A stretch of DNA of 64,000 nucleotides from Paenibacillus albiflavus (GCF_004344915.1 NZ_SKFG01000001.1:1-64000); one strand, 5' to 3'; shown: positions 17,529-26,094, counted from the stretch's first letter. Notes: generated from the letters alone by a model not told the origin. Program-made: numbers and translations.

Positions 17529-18422
17529 TCACCCTTTATCAGGAGATTTCTTCAAAGTCACACTAACTTCCGAAACGCCATTTACTGGATCACCATAATC
17601 ATACGATGCGAAAAGACTTCCCTTCTTGTATGCATTTGATTCGCCAGTCGGTGTAAATCCTGCCGATTCCAACGTGGTTTGCAGCGTTTTAATATGGGCG
17701 TCTCTGCTATCAATATTAACGTAGTACTTATACATCAGCACATCTTCCAAAGCTGTAATATCAATCTTTTTCGGCTGAGTTCCGATCGATGCACTAAAAT
17801 CTGGTACATCCTTATATAGATCAGTAACCTTGTTGATAAGAGATGGGTCAAACACATATTTTACTACAGGTTCTTTCTTTAAATCGGGTAAATTCCCGTC
17901 CGATGAATGTGCGTAGACCACTGTCAGATCTTCGTCTATGCCATGTTCAACCGACCATGCGATGAGCGTGTTATCGCTTGCGCGGCCATACACGTCATTC
18001 TCCGTTTTGCCAAAAATCTTGTTGATTATAGTGCTGTCGGTAATCGGCGCGTAACCCGCGTCTGATAAGATTTTCGGAACATCTGAGAGTGGGCTAGTAA
18101 GTTTGTATGCCATTGTCAGTTTTTGATAACTGCCATCAATCGTCGCAAGATAAGGCTGTAAATCGACTAACGTCGGCGCTTTTTTGTAAGTCTCAATAAC
18201 TTGACTGATCGAAACCACATTATCTGTTTCCGATGGTTGGGTTGTTGGGGTTTGAGTCTTGGATGGAGCCGGCGTGTTTTCCACCTTTATAGGCGGTGCG
18301 CTTGTATCAGTTGAGCAAGCAGTTATTGCCATGAGCACCATGGTTAAAGTAAGTAACGTGCCTAACAATCTACATGTAAAACGCCAAGTTGAATGACCAT
18401 TTTCTGTCACAACGAACTTCAT
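17529..18422 (-). CDS. Hypothetical lipoprotein
   Basis: A 297-residue secreted protein. A basic start and a hydrophobic stretch (about residues 17-34) end in a lipobox, AITAC, with Cys 36 as the likely lipidation site. A Pro/Thr/Ser-rich linker follows, then a mixed alpha/beta domain (about 75-295) with no family I recognise. The ATG at 18422 has AAAGAGGT upstream. It lies 81 nt before the acetamidase gene on the same strand and could be co-transcribed, though no functional link is evident. Confidence 0.65.
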   Translation of the reverse strand: MKFVVTENGHSTWRFTCRLLGTLLTLTMVLMAITACSTDTSAPPIKVENTPAPSKTQTPTTQPSETDNVVSISQVIETYKKAPTLVDLQPYLATIDGSYQKLTMAYKLTSPLSDVPKILSDAGYAPITDSTIINKIFGKTENDVYGRASDNTLIAWSVEHGIDEDLTVVYAHSSDGNLPDLKKEPVVKYVFDPSLINKVTDLYKDVPDFSASIGTQPKKIDITALEDVLMYKYYVNIDSRDAHIKTLQTTLESAGFTPTGESNAYKKGSLFASYDYGDPVNGVSEVSVTLKKSPDKG

Positions 18423-18606
18423 AAGAGACCTCTTTCTCGTTTGCCCGTATGCTAAACGTATAAGTTGATTAATCGATCTAAATTATAATCCAAAAATTTA
18501 CATACGTCATTAAGAAAATTTGTCATTTTATGGAACGTTGTGTTGCATTTGCCACCCTTTATAAGAAGTACATTTTCAAATTTATCTTATATTCATATTA
18601 AGGAAA

Positions 18607-19422
18607 TTAGGCACTTTGACTCGCTATTCCGAACATCAATACATGATAGTTCACGACCCTTAGACCTTTTGGTGTAGCATGTCGGTGAAATATTTCCTCC
18701 ACATCTTTTAAGCATTCCTGCCAGACGATTTTTTTCAATGATTCCTTCTGGCCAAAACATTTCTTGATCAGTACATCCTCCGGGCTCGATAGATACTCAA
18801 TCTCTTCGAAAATTTGCAGTTCGACATTCTCTAAATTACTTTCGGATAATTGGAGTTCAAACTTCATTTTAATATCGTCTAGGTAGTTTTCTGGAAATGG
18901 AGCATACAACCCCGGAAAGAAACTTCGAAGCCCTCCGTCTGTCCCACAGTGATGCAATCCCAACACTATACCGCCTGGCTTAATAATACGATAGCCTTCC
19001 TCTATTCCCTTATGGAAAAGCCAAGGTCCTTTTTTCGTATAAACGATGTCAAAGTAATCATCGGGAAATGGTATTGGGGTGTCGGCATCCACGGTAAGAA
19101 ATGATACGGATTCGACGGTGTCCTCTTGCGCCGAAGCAATGTACCCCTCAACGATGTCGATCCCCACGACTTCTTTTGCTTTGTGAGCAAATCTCTTCGT
19201 GAATTCCCCATGACCGCAGCCAACATCCAGCACTCGCGCGTTCTCATTTAGGAATTCCACAATTTTATCCGCTAAGATTACCTCGGCTCGTGGCTCATCT
19301 AATACCGACTTCCACGGATACTTATATCCACCATCTTCCGAAGCCAAATTTGCGTGCCACTCTGCAGTCTGTGGTGCAATCCATTCGGGATGTTTCATTG
19401 GGTCAAATAATAGTTTTGACAT
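18607..19422 (-). CDS. Class I SAM-dependent methyltransferase
   Basis: A 271-residue protein with the methyltransferase core: motif I VLDVGCGHGEF (about 64-74), an acidic end of strand 2 in VVGIDIVEGY (about 86-95), and the motif IV/V region FDIVYTKKGPW (about 121-131). A further KPGGIVLGLHH strand follows. The N-terminal 50 residues, including EWIAPQTAEWHANLA, are a lid or substrate domain. The substrate is unknown. AAGGAG lies 8 nt before the ATG. It is a single minus-strand gene after the DinB gene, separated from it by the 19507 terminator. Confidence 0.82.
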   Translation of the reverse strand: MSKLLFDPMKHPEWIAPQTAEWHANLASEDGGYKYPWKSVLDEPRAEVILADKIVEFLNENARVLDVGCGHGEFTKRFAHKAKEVVGIDIVEGYIASAQEDTVESVSFLTVDADTPIPFPDDYFDIVYTKKGPWLFHKGIEEGYRIIKPGGIVLGLHHCGTDGGLRSFFPGLYAPFPENYLDDIKMKFELQLSESNLENVELQIFEEIEYLSSPEDVLIKKCFGQKESLKKIVWQECLKDVEEIFHRHATPKGLRVVNYHVLMFGIASQSA

Positions 19423-19506
19423 GCCAACAGCTCCTTATCTAAAGTATCTAATACTAATGATACGGAAAATTATATATGGGGTTTCAGTTCATACAATCTG
19501 TAATTT

Positions 19507-19537
19507 AAAGCTCCAAGGAATCATTCCTTGGAGCTTT
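19507..19537 (-). terminator. Intrinsic terminator of the DinB gene
   Basis: AAAGCTCCAAGGAA (19507-19520) and TTCCTTGGAGCTTT (19524-19537) make a perfect 14-bp stem with a 3-nt loop, located 19 nt past the stop of the DinB gene and upstream of the methyltransferase gene. Confidence 0.8.
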
Positions 19538-19555
19538 TTAATGCTTATGTCTGGC

Positions 19556-20017
19556 TTAGATTTTGATGGCTTTGATCATCTGTCGGATCGAACCGAGATG
19601 GTAGGCGGAGTGAGCGATCGTCCCCAATAGACCATTCGATGTCTGTTCATCTAAGGAGTCAAGTAAATCAATCTTTTTAAGTAGTTTTGTGTATTCTTGA
19701 TGCAGTTCGTTATTAATCTGTGTCCATGTGATTTTATCAACGTTTGTGATTTTCCATGATGCTTCCCAGTCCTTCTTAGGTTCTTCTTCATTTAAGTAGG
19801 AATTCGCAACCCATAAGTAATAGCGAGTGTGATCCGTTTGTGCGGCGATTGTCGTACCATTGACAGAAATCGAAGCATCTTCTGCTGATATTTTTTCAAG
19901 CGTTCCGAATAAACCACTACCAGGTTTCGATTCTGTGTACCAGCTTGCGTTTTTTTCAGGTCCTTCAAATGTTTCCCTCAACAATGTTCTAACAGCTTGC
20001 AACATCGGATTGTCCAT
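19556..20017 (-). CDS. DinB/YfiT-family metalloprotein
   Basis: A 153-residue four-helix protein of the DinB superfamily. Candidate metal-binding histidines are in QTDHTRYYL (about residue 63) and near the C-terminus in AHSAYHLGSIRQ (about 137-148). Members include thiol-dependent transferases for bacillithiol or mycothiol and stress-induced proteins; many are uncharacterised. AGGAGG lies upstream of the ATG. It is divergent from the CGNR-type regulator, with which it shares an intergenic region containing three copies of GATGGTTA, so it is a likely target of that regulator. Confidence 0.78.
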   Translation of the reverse strand: MDNPMLQAVRTLLRETFEGPEKNASWYTESKPGSGLFGTLEKISAEDASISVNGTTIAAQTDHTRYYLWVANSYLNEEEPKKDWEASWKITNVDKITWTQINNELHQEYTKLLKKIDLLDSLDEQTSNGLLGTIAHSAYHLGSIRQMIKAIKI

Positions 20018-20041
20018 CTCAATACCTCCTGAAAATGTTTG

Positions 20042-20117
20042 TAACCATCAAAATCAATTAAGATGGTTATAATTTAACTGAATTGCTTCTAACTGTCAAT
20101 ATGCATTATGATGGTTA
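20042..20117. promoter_or_regulatory. Three-site operator between DinB and CGNR genes
   Basis: GATGGTTA occurs at 20062-20069 and 20110-20117, and inverted at 20042-20049. The first two facing copies extend to 11-bp arms with one mismatch (TTGTAACCATC / GATGGTTATAA). The sites sit in both divergent promoter regions, and the rightmost is about 20 nt before the CGNR start, as expected for autoregulation. Confidence 0.5.
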
Positions 20118-20136
20118 TAGTAAAGGAGTTTTGAAT

Positions 20137-20742
20137 ATGTCGGAAACGAACCCTTATATGATGGTCGGAGAACGTTTGTGTATGGATTTCATCAATACCG
20201 TAAGTTGGCGGGAAAGTGCTGAAAAAAGGCGGGATTGGTTTACAAGTTACGCCAAATTGGTCGACTGGTGCATCCATGCTGAAGTCTTGACCGAAGAACA
20301 AGCAAAAGCTCTTCTTTTAAAAGCGGAGGAGCAACCGTCTGAAGCGGGAGATGTTCTGAAGCAGGCAATCGAAATGCGGGAAGTCATGTATCGAATTTTC
20401 AAATCCATTTCAAAAGAAACATCGCCCCACTCACCAGACTTGGAACGATTCAATGAATTAATGAGTCACTTCTATCAAACTCTGCAAGTAATCCATGAAA
20501 AAGATCATTACACTTTGAAGTTCAAGTATACCGAAAAAAACTTGGGCACTATGCTCCCTCCGATTTTGCAATCTGCTGTAGATTTACTCGTTTCCAAAAA
20601 CGAGCTGGAACGAGTCAAACAATGTGAGGGAGACCCATGTGGATGGTTATTCTTCGATACGAGCCGGAACCGGAGCCGCCGTTGGTGTTCAATGGCCGAT
20701 TGCGGCAATCGTGCCAAAGCGCGACGATTTTACCAAAAATAA
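20137..20742 (+). CDS. CGNR zinc-finger / ABATE-domain regulator
   Basis: A 201-residue protein. The C-terminus carries the CGNR zinc-finger, with Cys in EGDPCGWLFFD and CSMADCGNRAKARRFY (about 165-199), including the name-giving CGNR. The N-terminal region with GERLCMDFINTV (about 10-21) is the ABATE domain, a predicted stress-induced regulator fold that binds small ligands. The start at 20137 is chosen for AAAGGAG 8 nt upstream, against an earlier ATG at 20083 that lies inside the operator region. It is divergent from the DinB gene and probably controls it. Confidence 0.85.
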   Translation: MSETNPYMMVGERLCMDFINTVSWRESAEKRRDWFTSYAKLVDWCIHAEVLTEEQAKALLLKAEEQPSEAGDVLKQAIEMREVMYRIFKSISKETSPHSPDLERFNELMSHFYQTLQVIHEKDHYTLKFKYTEKNLGTMLPPILQSAVDLLVSKNELERVKQCEGDPCGWLFFDTSRNRSRRWCSMADCGNRAKARRFYQK

Positions 20743-20764
20743 AAGTGACCATAATCGGTCACTT
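20743..20764. terminator. Shared hairpin between convergent genes
   Basis: AAGTGACC (20743-20750) and GGTCACTT (20757-20764) with a 6-nt loop lie directly after the CGNR stop codon. On the minus strand TTTTATTTTT follows, giving an intrinsic terminator for the yoaT-like gene. Confidence 0.7.
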
Positions 20765-20790
20765 CCCCTCAAAATATTATGAAAGCAATC

Positions 20791-21624
20791 CTACGTCTTG
20801 CTTTTACCTGCTTTCACGTACTTTAACTGTGCAACGATAATGACGCTGATGATGACAAGCAGAAACCACGAACTGATTTTACCAAACCCGACGAGCTGCC
20901 ATTTTTCTAGTTGGTTGGGATATTTCCAGGCGCCGAAAAATGTTGTGATGTTCTCTGCCAACCATATGAAAAATCCAACTAGCAAGAAGGCAATCGTTAG
21001 TGGCATCCGGTAAGTCTTCGTACGAACAGTGTAATGAATCCGAGTTTTCCAAAAAACAATAACCACAAGTGCCATGAGCCACCAGCGAAAATCTGGAATA
21101 AAATGATGAGTGAAAAAGTTTAAGTATATCGCAGCTCCAAGCAAAGAGGCAGGAAGCATTCCCGGCCAGCCGGTCATATCCATCTTGAGCCGCCTCCATA
21201 CTTGGCACATGTAACTCGCCACGCTTGCGTACATAAAACCGCTATATAAAGGGACTCCGAACAATTTACTGTACCCATGTTCGGGGTATGACCATGACCC
21301 CATTTGCACTTTATAAAGCTCCAGAGCTAGACCGATGATATGAAACACGCAAATAACCTTTATTTCATCGAGCGTCTCCAATCCACTGCGGTACATCACG
21401 TACTGCACGGCAATCAGCACCAGCAAAATGAGATCATACCTATAGATTAACGGGACGCTAAGCCATTTGGAGATAGCCAGCGTTCCGAATATCGCCACTG
21501 GGAATAAGCAGCTCATCGCCTGCTGGTACCCAAAATGAAGCAATCGCAATAGTGATTCCCCGAAAAAAATTTGGCCACGCTTGCTTGATCTAATCCTCGT
21601 TGATTGTTCTATTTGCATATTCAT
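20791..21624 (-). CDS. DUF817 membrane protein (YoaT-like)
   Basis: A 277-residue membrane protein with eight or so hydrophobic helices. Polar conserved patches such as KVQMGSWSYPEHGY (about 103-116) and AENITTFFGAWKYPNQ (about 221-236) match the DUF817 family that includes B. subtilis YoaT. Its function is unknown. The ATG overlaps the stop of the preceding small membrane gene (ATGA), showing translational coupling. It is the last gene of a four-gene unit with YoaS-like and YozG-like proteins; the same trio is neighbouring in B. subtilis. Confidence 0.8.
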   Translation of the reverse strand: MNMQIEQSTRIRSSKRGQIFFGESLLRLLHFGYQQAMSCLFPVAIFGTLAISKWLSVPLIYRYDLILLVLIAVQYVMYRSGLETLDEIKVICVFHIIGLALELYKVQMGSWSYPEHGYSKLFGVPLYSGFMYASVASYMCQVWRRLKMDMTGWPGMLPASLLGAAIYLNFFTHHFIPDFRWWLMALVVIVFWKTRIHYTVRTKTYRMPLTIAFLLVGFFIWLAENITTFFGAWKYPNQLEKWQLVGFGKISSWFLLVIISVIIVAQLKYVKAGKSKT

Positions 21625-21842
21625 TTGAAAGACTTTTTAGTCTTACGGGTAAACGACACAATACCGCTAGCAAGACTAATAACTATACCAATTCCAACGA
21701 ATAAATAACCTATCGGGATGAGGTAAAACGGTTCTACGAGAGAACCATCTATACCGACTTTAGCACCGATAATACGATAAGCAATTAGACAAGCTATTCC
21801 TACAATAAATAACATTAATGCTGGAATATATTTTAATTTCAT
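21621..21842 (-). CDS. Small DUF3955-like membrane protein
   Basis: A 73-residue protein with two membrane helices (about 5-23 and 38-60) separated by a short polar loop containing GSLVEPFYLIPIGYL, which resembles DUF3955 proteins. The start at 21842 is preceded by GGAGG inside the end of the HTH gene, whose stop at 21848 lies just upstream; longer frames from earlier codons would overlap that gene. It is co-translated with the DUF817 gene through an ATGA overlap. Function unknown. Confidence 0.6.
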   Translation of the reverse strand: MKLKYIPALMLFIVGIACLIAYRIIGAKVGIDGSLVEPFYLIPIGYLFVGIGIVISLASGIVSFTRKTKKSFK

Positions 21843-21847
21843 ATTGA

Positions 21848-22069
21848 TCACAACCTCCATATTGTATCTTTTGAATACTCCAGTATATCCCCGGGTTGGC
21901 AATCGAGCACTTCGCATATTTTATCCAAAGTTGACAGGCGTATCGCCTTCGCTTTTCCGTTTTTCAATATGGAGATATTCGCCATCGTCAGTCCCACTTT
22001 CTCAGAAAGCTCCGTAACGCTCATTTTCCTTTTAGCCAACATGACATCGAGATTGATAATAATCGCCAT
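21848..22069 (-). CDS. YozG-like HTH regulator (Cro/C1 type)
   Basis: A 73-residue single-domain helix-turn-helix protein (about residues 8-60; SVTELSEKVGLTMANISILKNGK is the HTH, split here only by name). It belongs to the short XRE group that includes B. subtilis YozG and often accompanies DUF2975 membrane proteins. AGGTG precedes the ATG. It is probably the regulator of its own operon; the palindrome ACGATATTTATCGT at 22593 in front of the first gene is the natural candidate site. Confidence 0.85.
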   Translation of the reverse strand: MAIIINLDVMLAKRKMSVTELSEKVGLTMANISILKNGKAKAIRLSTLDKICEVLDCQPGDILEYSKDTIWRL

Positions 22070-22078
22070 ATAAACACC

Positions 22079-22555
22079 TCAGATTGTCAAATCATTTTCT
22101 GATTTGATTTCAAGTGCATTTTTTAATAGTTCTTGTAAAACAGCTGCAAAAACTGCGACTGCCGAAGTTGCGAAGATGACAATTGCTCCCATTATAGCGA
22201 TTGAAGACTGCAAACCGTTCTGGAACCACAGGAATATTACACCAATTGCATATAGTGCGACGATCACAATGGCACAGTATCTTATGTGTTTCAAAGACTC
22301 TACCGCCAATTCAGAAAACGCATTTTTTCTTTCGATATACTGCAATAGTTTTAAAGCCTGATACAGCACAATATAAAACGGTATGGCTGTGATGTACACG
22401 AAAACAAGCACAGGATACCTCAAATAGGCATAATCAGGATTCGACTCTGCCATGTTTCTGGCATAACCCGGGAACCAGTATATACACGATAAAAGTGCAA
22501 TAATGCCAAGGGTCACAACCGCCAACTTCAAAAAAGTAGTTTTGCCTCGTATCAT
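22079..22555 (-). CDS. DUF2975 membrane protein (YoaS-like)
   Basis: A 158-residue protein with four hydrophobic helices and the conserved polar stretch around ERKNAFSELAVESLKHIRYC (about 77-96) typical of DUF2975, which includes B. subtilis YoaS. Such proteins pair with a small HTH partner, as here (9-nt gap). Function unknown. The start at 22555 has GAGGTG upstream; an upstream TTG/ATG extension would run through the probable promoter. Confidence 0.8.
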   Translation of the reverse strand: MIRGKTTFLKLAVVTLGIIALLSCIYWFPGYARNMAESNPDYAYLRYPVLVFVYITAIPFYIVLYQALKLLQYIERKNAFSELAVESLKHIRYCAIVIVALYAIGVIFLWFQNGLQSSIAIMGAIVIFATSAVAVFAAVLQELLKNALEIKSENDLTI

Positions 22556-22592
22556 AGGGCACCTCACAATTGAATATTGGTAACAGATTATC

Positions 22593-22606
22593 ACGATATT
22601 TATCGT
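22593..22606. promoter_or_regulatory. Candidate operator of the yoaS-like operon
   Basis: ACGATA-TT-TATCGT is a perfect 6-2-6 inverted repeat 38 nt before the first gene. On the minus strand it lies between a TTGATT hexamer and GATAAT, so a bound protein would block the promoter. Confidence 0.45.
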
Positions 22607-22696
22607 AAATCAATAAAAAATTATTGTATATTGCCAAATATATATTGAAAAGTAGGAGATGAAATTACCATCTGCCCATTTGTTATGATCATAAAA

Positions 22697-22723
22697 AAGC
22701 AGTGATCATCGAGATCACTGCTT
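22697..22723 (-). terminator. Intrinsic terminator of the nagA operon
   Basis: AAGCAGTGATC (22697-22707) pairs with GATCACTGCTT (22713-22723), 5-nt loop, followed on the minus strand by a run of six T. It lies 58 nt past the nagA stop. Confidence 0.85.
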
Positions 22724-22781
22724 GCTCAGATCGTCTATTTAGTTGCTTAAATGATTGCAAAAACACCGGATATGGAAAGAA

Positions 22782-23927
22782 TTAGACCAGTTGTCCCCTA
22801 ATCATCGTCCATTTTACTTCATACTTCTCATCGAGGAGGACAAAATCCGCATCGCAGCCGAGTTCAATTTTCCCCTTGTTCGCCAGACCTAGAATACGTG
22901 CAGGCGATGTCGAAGCCATCTGTACAGCATCTGTGAAGGATATTCCATTCTCTACGGTTAGTCGCAAAGCTTCATTCATCGTCACCGTGCTCGAAGCCAA
23001 CGTACCGTCCGCTAGCCTTGCAATCCCCTCGGATACAGTGACATGGTGCCCGCCAAATAAGTATTCTCCATCGCCCACTCCCATCGCTTGAAGCGCGTCT
23101 GTAATGAGCACCATCCCCTCAGGTCCTTTGATGCGATGCATCAGGCGGAGGATCGCAGGATGAAGATGGACTTGATCGACAATCGCTTGTAAACTTACAT
23201 GCTGTTCCTCGAATGCGGCAACGATCAGACCGGGGTCTCGATGATGAATCGGTCTCATTCCGTTAAAGCAATGTGTCACATGACTTGCACCTGCTCCAAA
23301 TGCTTCCTTCGCTTCCTCATACGTGGCGTCGGAGTGCGCTACAGCAATAACAACCCCTTGATCCTTCAAGTAGGAAATCAGCTCTAATCCGCCAGGTAAT
23401 TCTGGAGCAATCGTCACCATTTTAATGAGCGAACCGGCTTCTTGGAAAATAAGCTTCATTTCATCGAGATCAGGATGGCGAAGATACTTCTCATTCTGCA
23501 TTCCTTTACGCTTCGGATTCAAATAAGGCCCTTCCAAGTGAATGCCGGCAATCCTCGCACCTTGCTCACGGCCGATCACTGATTTTACGCTGCGGATCAT
23601 GTTTAGCAGATCATCCATCGTTGAACTTACGGATGTTGCTAAGAACGAGGTACACCCGGTTGCAGCACATGTGCGGGATACTTCTTGAATACTAGCCTCA
23701 GTACCATCCATCATATCGTAGCCATTGGCACCATGGATATGAACATCTATCATTCCAGGGATGAGCCACATCCCATTGCCATCTATCCGTTCGTACCTCT
23801 CATCAAATTGCAGGGCTTCTTGCGTATCAATTCGCTCGATCTTTCCATCTGCGACCCAGACTGTAGCGGAAGGTAGTATTTGATGCGGAAGCAATACGTT
23901 GACATGTTGAATGATATTATTGTTCAT
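22782..23927 (-). CDS. nagA: N-acetylglucosamine-6-phosphate deacetylase
   Basis: A 381-residue amidohydrolase-fold enzyme that converts GlcNAc-6-phosphate to glucosamine-6-phosphate and acetate, feeding amino-sugar use and cell-wall recycling. Family motifs are clear: DVHIHG (about 61-66), HLEGPY (about 134-139), AHSDAT (about 201-206), HCFNGMRPIHHRDPG (about 224-238) and the catalytic Asp in ITDALQAMG (about 281-289). Full length for NagA. It follows its DeoR-family regulator by 2 nt on the same transcript. No nagB is next to it. Confidence 0.93.
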   Translation of the reverse strand: MNNNIIQHVNVLLPHQILPSATVWVADGKIERIDTQEALQFDERYERIDGNGMWLIPGMIDVHIHGANGYDMMDGTEASIQEVSRTCAATGCTSFLATSVSSTMDDLLNMIRSVKSVIGREQGARIAGIHLEGPYLNPKRKGMQNEKYLRHPDLDEMKLIFQEAGSLIKMVTIAPELPGGLELISYLKDQGVVIAVAHSDATYEEAKEAFGAGASHVTHCFNGMRPIHHRDPGLIVAAFEEQHVSLQAIVDQVHLHPAILRLMHRIKGPEGMVLITDALQAMGVGDGEYLFGGHHVTVSEGIARLADGTLASSTVTMNEALRLTVENGISFTDAVQMASTSPARILGLANKGKIELGCDADFVLLDEKYEVKWTMIRGQLV

Positions 23928-23929
23928 CT

Positions 23930-24712
23930 CTACTCAACTCCGTCCTGAGGATAATTTGTTGTACATTCAAACAATGTGATATTTTTCTGATCCAATACTT
24001 CTCTCATTTCGTCAGAAATGGATTGATCTGTCACGATTATATCCACGTAATCAATGTCTAACTTAAATCTTGATTTTGCCGCGAATTTCGAATGATCCAC
24101 AACAAGGATTACTTGATCTGACTGCTTGGCCATTTCCTTCTTCACTCGAACATCTTCTTCATAGGGATAATAGAGTCCGTCTGGCTGAATAGAAGTTGCC
24201 CCAATATACGCCTTATCTGCTCGAATTTCACTAATTTTATCGATGATAGAAGGACCATATAATATGCGATTCTGAGTATGCAGATAGCCACCAAGTACAT
24301 AAATGCTCAAATCATCTCGTATGGAGAGAATGGCTACATTATCAATCGAATGTGTAATAGCTGTAATCTGTTTCGCCTGGATATGTTCCGCGACAAATTG
24401 AACCGTTGTTGATACGTCCAGGAACACCGTCTCATGATCGTGAATCAGCTTAGCTCCAAGCTGACCAATATGATTCTTACTGGTAGATTCCTCAATGAGA
24501 CGATCCTGATAGGAAGAGAGCACCTTCTGAAGTTCTGGAAGAGCTACTCCTCCATGCGTCCGTATAACAACACCTTCTTGAACCAATTTGACAATATCCC
24601 TTCGCGCCGTATCTCTAGATACTTGAAAGATCGAGCATATCTCCCCAACGCTCATTGATTGATGCTGTTTTAAGTAATCAAGAATCTTCAATAATCTTGC
24701 TTCTTGAAACAC
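23930..24712 (-). CDS. DeoR-family regulator of nagA
   Basis: A 260-residue DeoR repressor: N-terminal winged HTH (VGEICSIFQVSRDTARRDIV, about 22-41) followed by the fixed RTHGG loop, then a sugar-phosphate isomerase-like sensor domain (about 75-235) expected to bind a phosphosugar. GTG at 24712 with AAGGAG 9 nt upstream is the only supported start. It is the first gene of the nagA transcript, with the promoter at 24754-24782. The likely effector is an amino-sugar phosphate; this is inferred from nagA alone. Confidence 0.88.
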   Translation of the reverse strand: MFQEARLLKILDYLKQHQSMSVGEICSIFQVSRDTARRDIVKLVQEGVVIRTHGGVALPELQKVLSSYQDRLIEESTSKNHIGQLGAKLIHDHETVFLDVSTTVQFVAEHIQAKQITAITHSIDNVAILSIRDDLSIYVLGGYLHTQNRILYGPSIIDKISEIRADKAYIGATSIQPDGLYYPYEEDVRVKKEMAKQSDQVILVVDHSKFAAKSRFKLDIDYVDIIVTDQSISDEMREVLDQKNITLFECTTNYPQDGVE

Positions 24713-24753
24713 CTGAATGCACTCCTTAGTTAAGCATTCTAATTTATGAATTA

Positions 24754-24782
24754 AGTATATATAAGTGTTTTATTGATTTCAA
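24754..24782 (-). promoter_or_regulatory. Sigma-A promoter of the deoR-nagA operon
   Basis: On the minus strand TTGAAA (24782-24777) and TATACT (24759-24754) are separated by exactly 17 nt, about 42 nt upstream of the GTG start. The spacing is ideal. Confidence 0.65.
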
Positions 24783-24800
24783 CAAGTATTTATAAGTCAA

Positions 24801-24833
24801 AAAAGGATCCGCCACATCGTAGTAGATCCTTTT
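24801..24833. terminator. Hairpin upstream of the nagA operon promoter
   Basis: AAAAGGATC (24801-24809) and GATCCTTTT (24825-24833) form a 9-bp stem. It lies between two divergent transcription units, so it does not end any visible gene; it may isolate the two promoters or be a leftover. Confidence 0.4.
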
Positions 24834-25038
24834 CGCTTATTTTCTAAAAAAATTTGTCAAGTGATTGAACATCATTAGTAAGGCTTTCCTTCGTCACCGA
24901 TCTAAAAACACACATAATTTGAACTGGTCTGGAATCAATATGAAGTATAGGTGGTTGTGTATGGAAAGTAATTGCGATGGCGGGATAGATCCGGGTCAAT
25001 CGCAGGAAAATGTTTTTATCTGCTCCATGAATTCTTAA

Positions 25039-25070
25039 TATCTTGACTTCAAGATAATTCGTGCTATACT
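25039..25070 (+). promoter_or_regulatory. Promoter with MhqR-like operator
   Basis: TATCTTGA-CT-TCAAGATA (25039-25056) is a perfect 8-bp inverted repeat that contains the -35 TTGACT (25043-25048). TATACT (25065-25070) follows after 16 nt. The operator closely resembles the TATCTTGAATTCAAGATA-type site remembered for the MarR-type repressor MhqR of B. subtilis, which controls the same class of genes. Confidence 0.65.
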
Positions 25071-25147
25071 TACTTTTATAAAGCTGCTAATTATTAATAA
25101 ATGTGTTATTGGAAATAATAAAAATAAATATTAAAGGAGCAATTTTC

Positions 25148-26092
25148 ATGAAGAAACAAACAACAGGAATTCACCACATCACGGCATTTGCTAGAAATGC
25201 GCAAGAAAACATCGATTTTTATGCAGGGATACTAGGTATTCGTCTTGTAAAAAAGACAGTGAATTTCGATGCGCCTGAGGTGTATCATTTTTACTTCGGC
25301 AATGAAAACGGAAATCCCGGAACGATTATGACATTTTTCCCTTGGGAAACGGGACGGAAAGGCCGCATCGGAGGCGGACAAGTGGGAGTAACTACGTTTG
25401 TCGTGCCAACGGGCGCAATGGACTTCTGGGAAGCGCGATTGCAACATTTCGGTGTGCAAATTACCCGAAATACAAGATTCGGAGAACAGTTCTTGCAATT
25501 CACGGATCATGACGGGCTGCAGCTAGAAATCGTGGCACGAGAAGATGGTCCAAATAGCAAATGGTCTTTTGGAGGAATACCAGTCGACAAGGCCATTAAA
25601 GGGTTCGGAGGCGCCGTATTGTATAGTACTCATCCGAAGGCAACTTCTGAATTGCTTGAAAACGTGATGGGACTCGAAGTAATCGGTCAAGAAGGAGACT
25701 GGATGCGTTTCAAAGGAAGCGCCGATCTGGGCAATGTAATTGACATTAATATTGCACCAATGGAACGCGGTTCGGGAGGATATGGTACCGTGCACCATAT
25801 CGCATGGCGCTCTACTGACTTTGAGGATCATAAATCATGGAGAGAGCAGATTGCACAAGCCGGATATCAACCAACTCCTATCGTGGATCGTCAATACTTC
25901 AATGCGATTTATTTCCGTGAGCAGGGAGAAATCTTATTCGAAATTGCTACCGATCCTCCTGGATTTACCCGTGACGAGACATTTGAGGAACTTGGTAAAG
26001 AATTGAAGCTCCCTGAACAATATGAACCACACCGGGCGCAAATCGAGAAGCTCCTGCCTCCTATCCAAGTACGCGAATTGGAGGGTAACTAA
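25148..26092 (+). CDS. Ring-cleaving dioxygenase of the MhqO/MhqE type (VOC fold)
   Basis: A 314-residue protein with two vicinal-oxygen-chelate modules. The first opens with GIHHITAFARNAQENIDFYAG (split across residues 7-27), and the second includes GYGTVHHIAWRS (about 213-224). Metal ligands are His in HHI, His in VHHIAW and Glu in ILFEIATDPPG (about 267). B. subtilis homologues MhqO/MhqE are thought to open hydroquinone or catechol rings during quinone stress. The start is ATG 25148 with AAAGGAG 8 nt upstream. It is first of three co-directional genes behind an MhqR-like operator; no mhqR homologue is in this window. Confidence 0.88.
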   Translation: MKKQTTGIHHITAFARNAQENIDFYAGILGIRLVKKTVNFDAPEVYHFYFGNENGNPGTIMTFFPWETGRKGRIGGGQVGVTTFVVPTGAMDFWEARLQHFGVQITRNTRFGEQFLQFTDHDGLQLEIVAREDGPNSKWSFGGIPVDKAIKGFGGAVLYSTHPKATSELLENVMGLEVIGQEGDWMRFKGSADLGNVIDINIAPMERGSGGYGTVHHIAWRSTDFEDHKSWREQIAQAGYQPTPIVDRQYFNAIYFREQGEILFEIATDPPGFTRDETFEELGKELKLPEQYEPHRAQIEKLLPPIQVRELEGN

Positions 26093-26094
26093 TC

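Noticed and set aside
25021-25147. Possible riboswitch in the leader of the dioxygenase operon
   Set aside because: The leader is short, AT-rich and without a stable multi-stem fold; the inverted repeat is over the promoter, so it is an operator.
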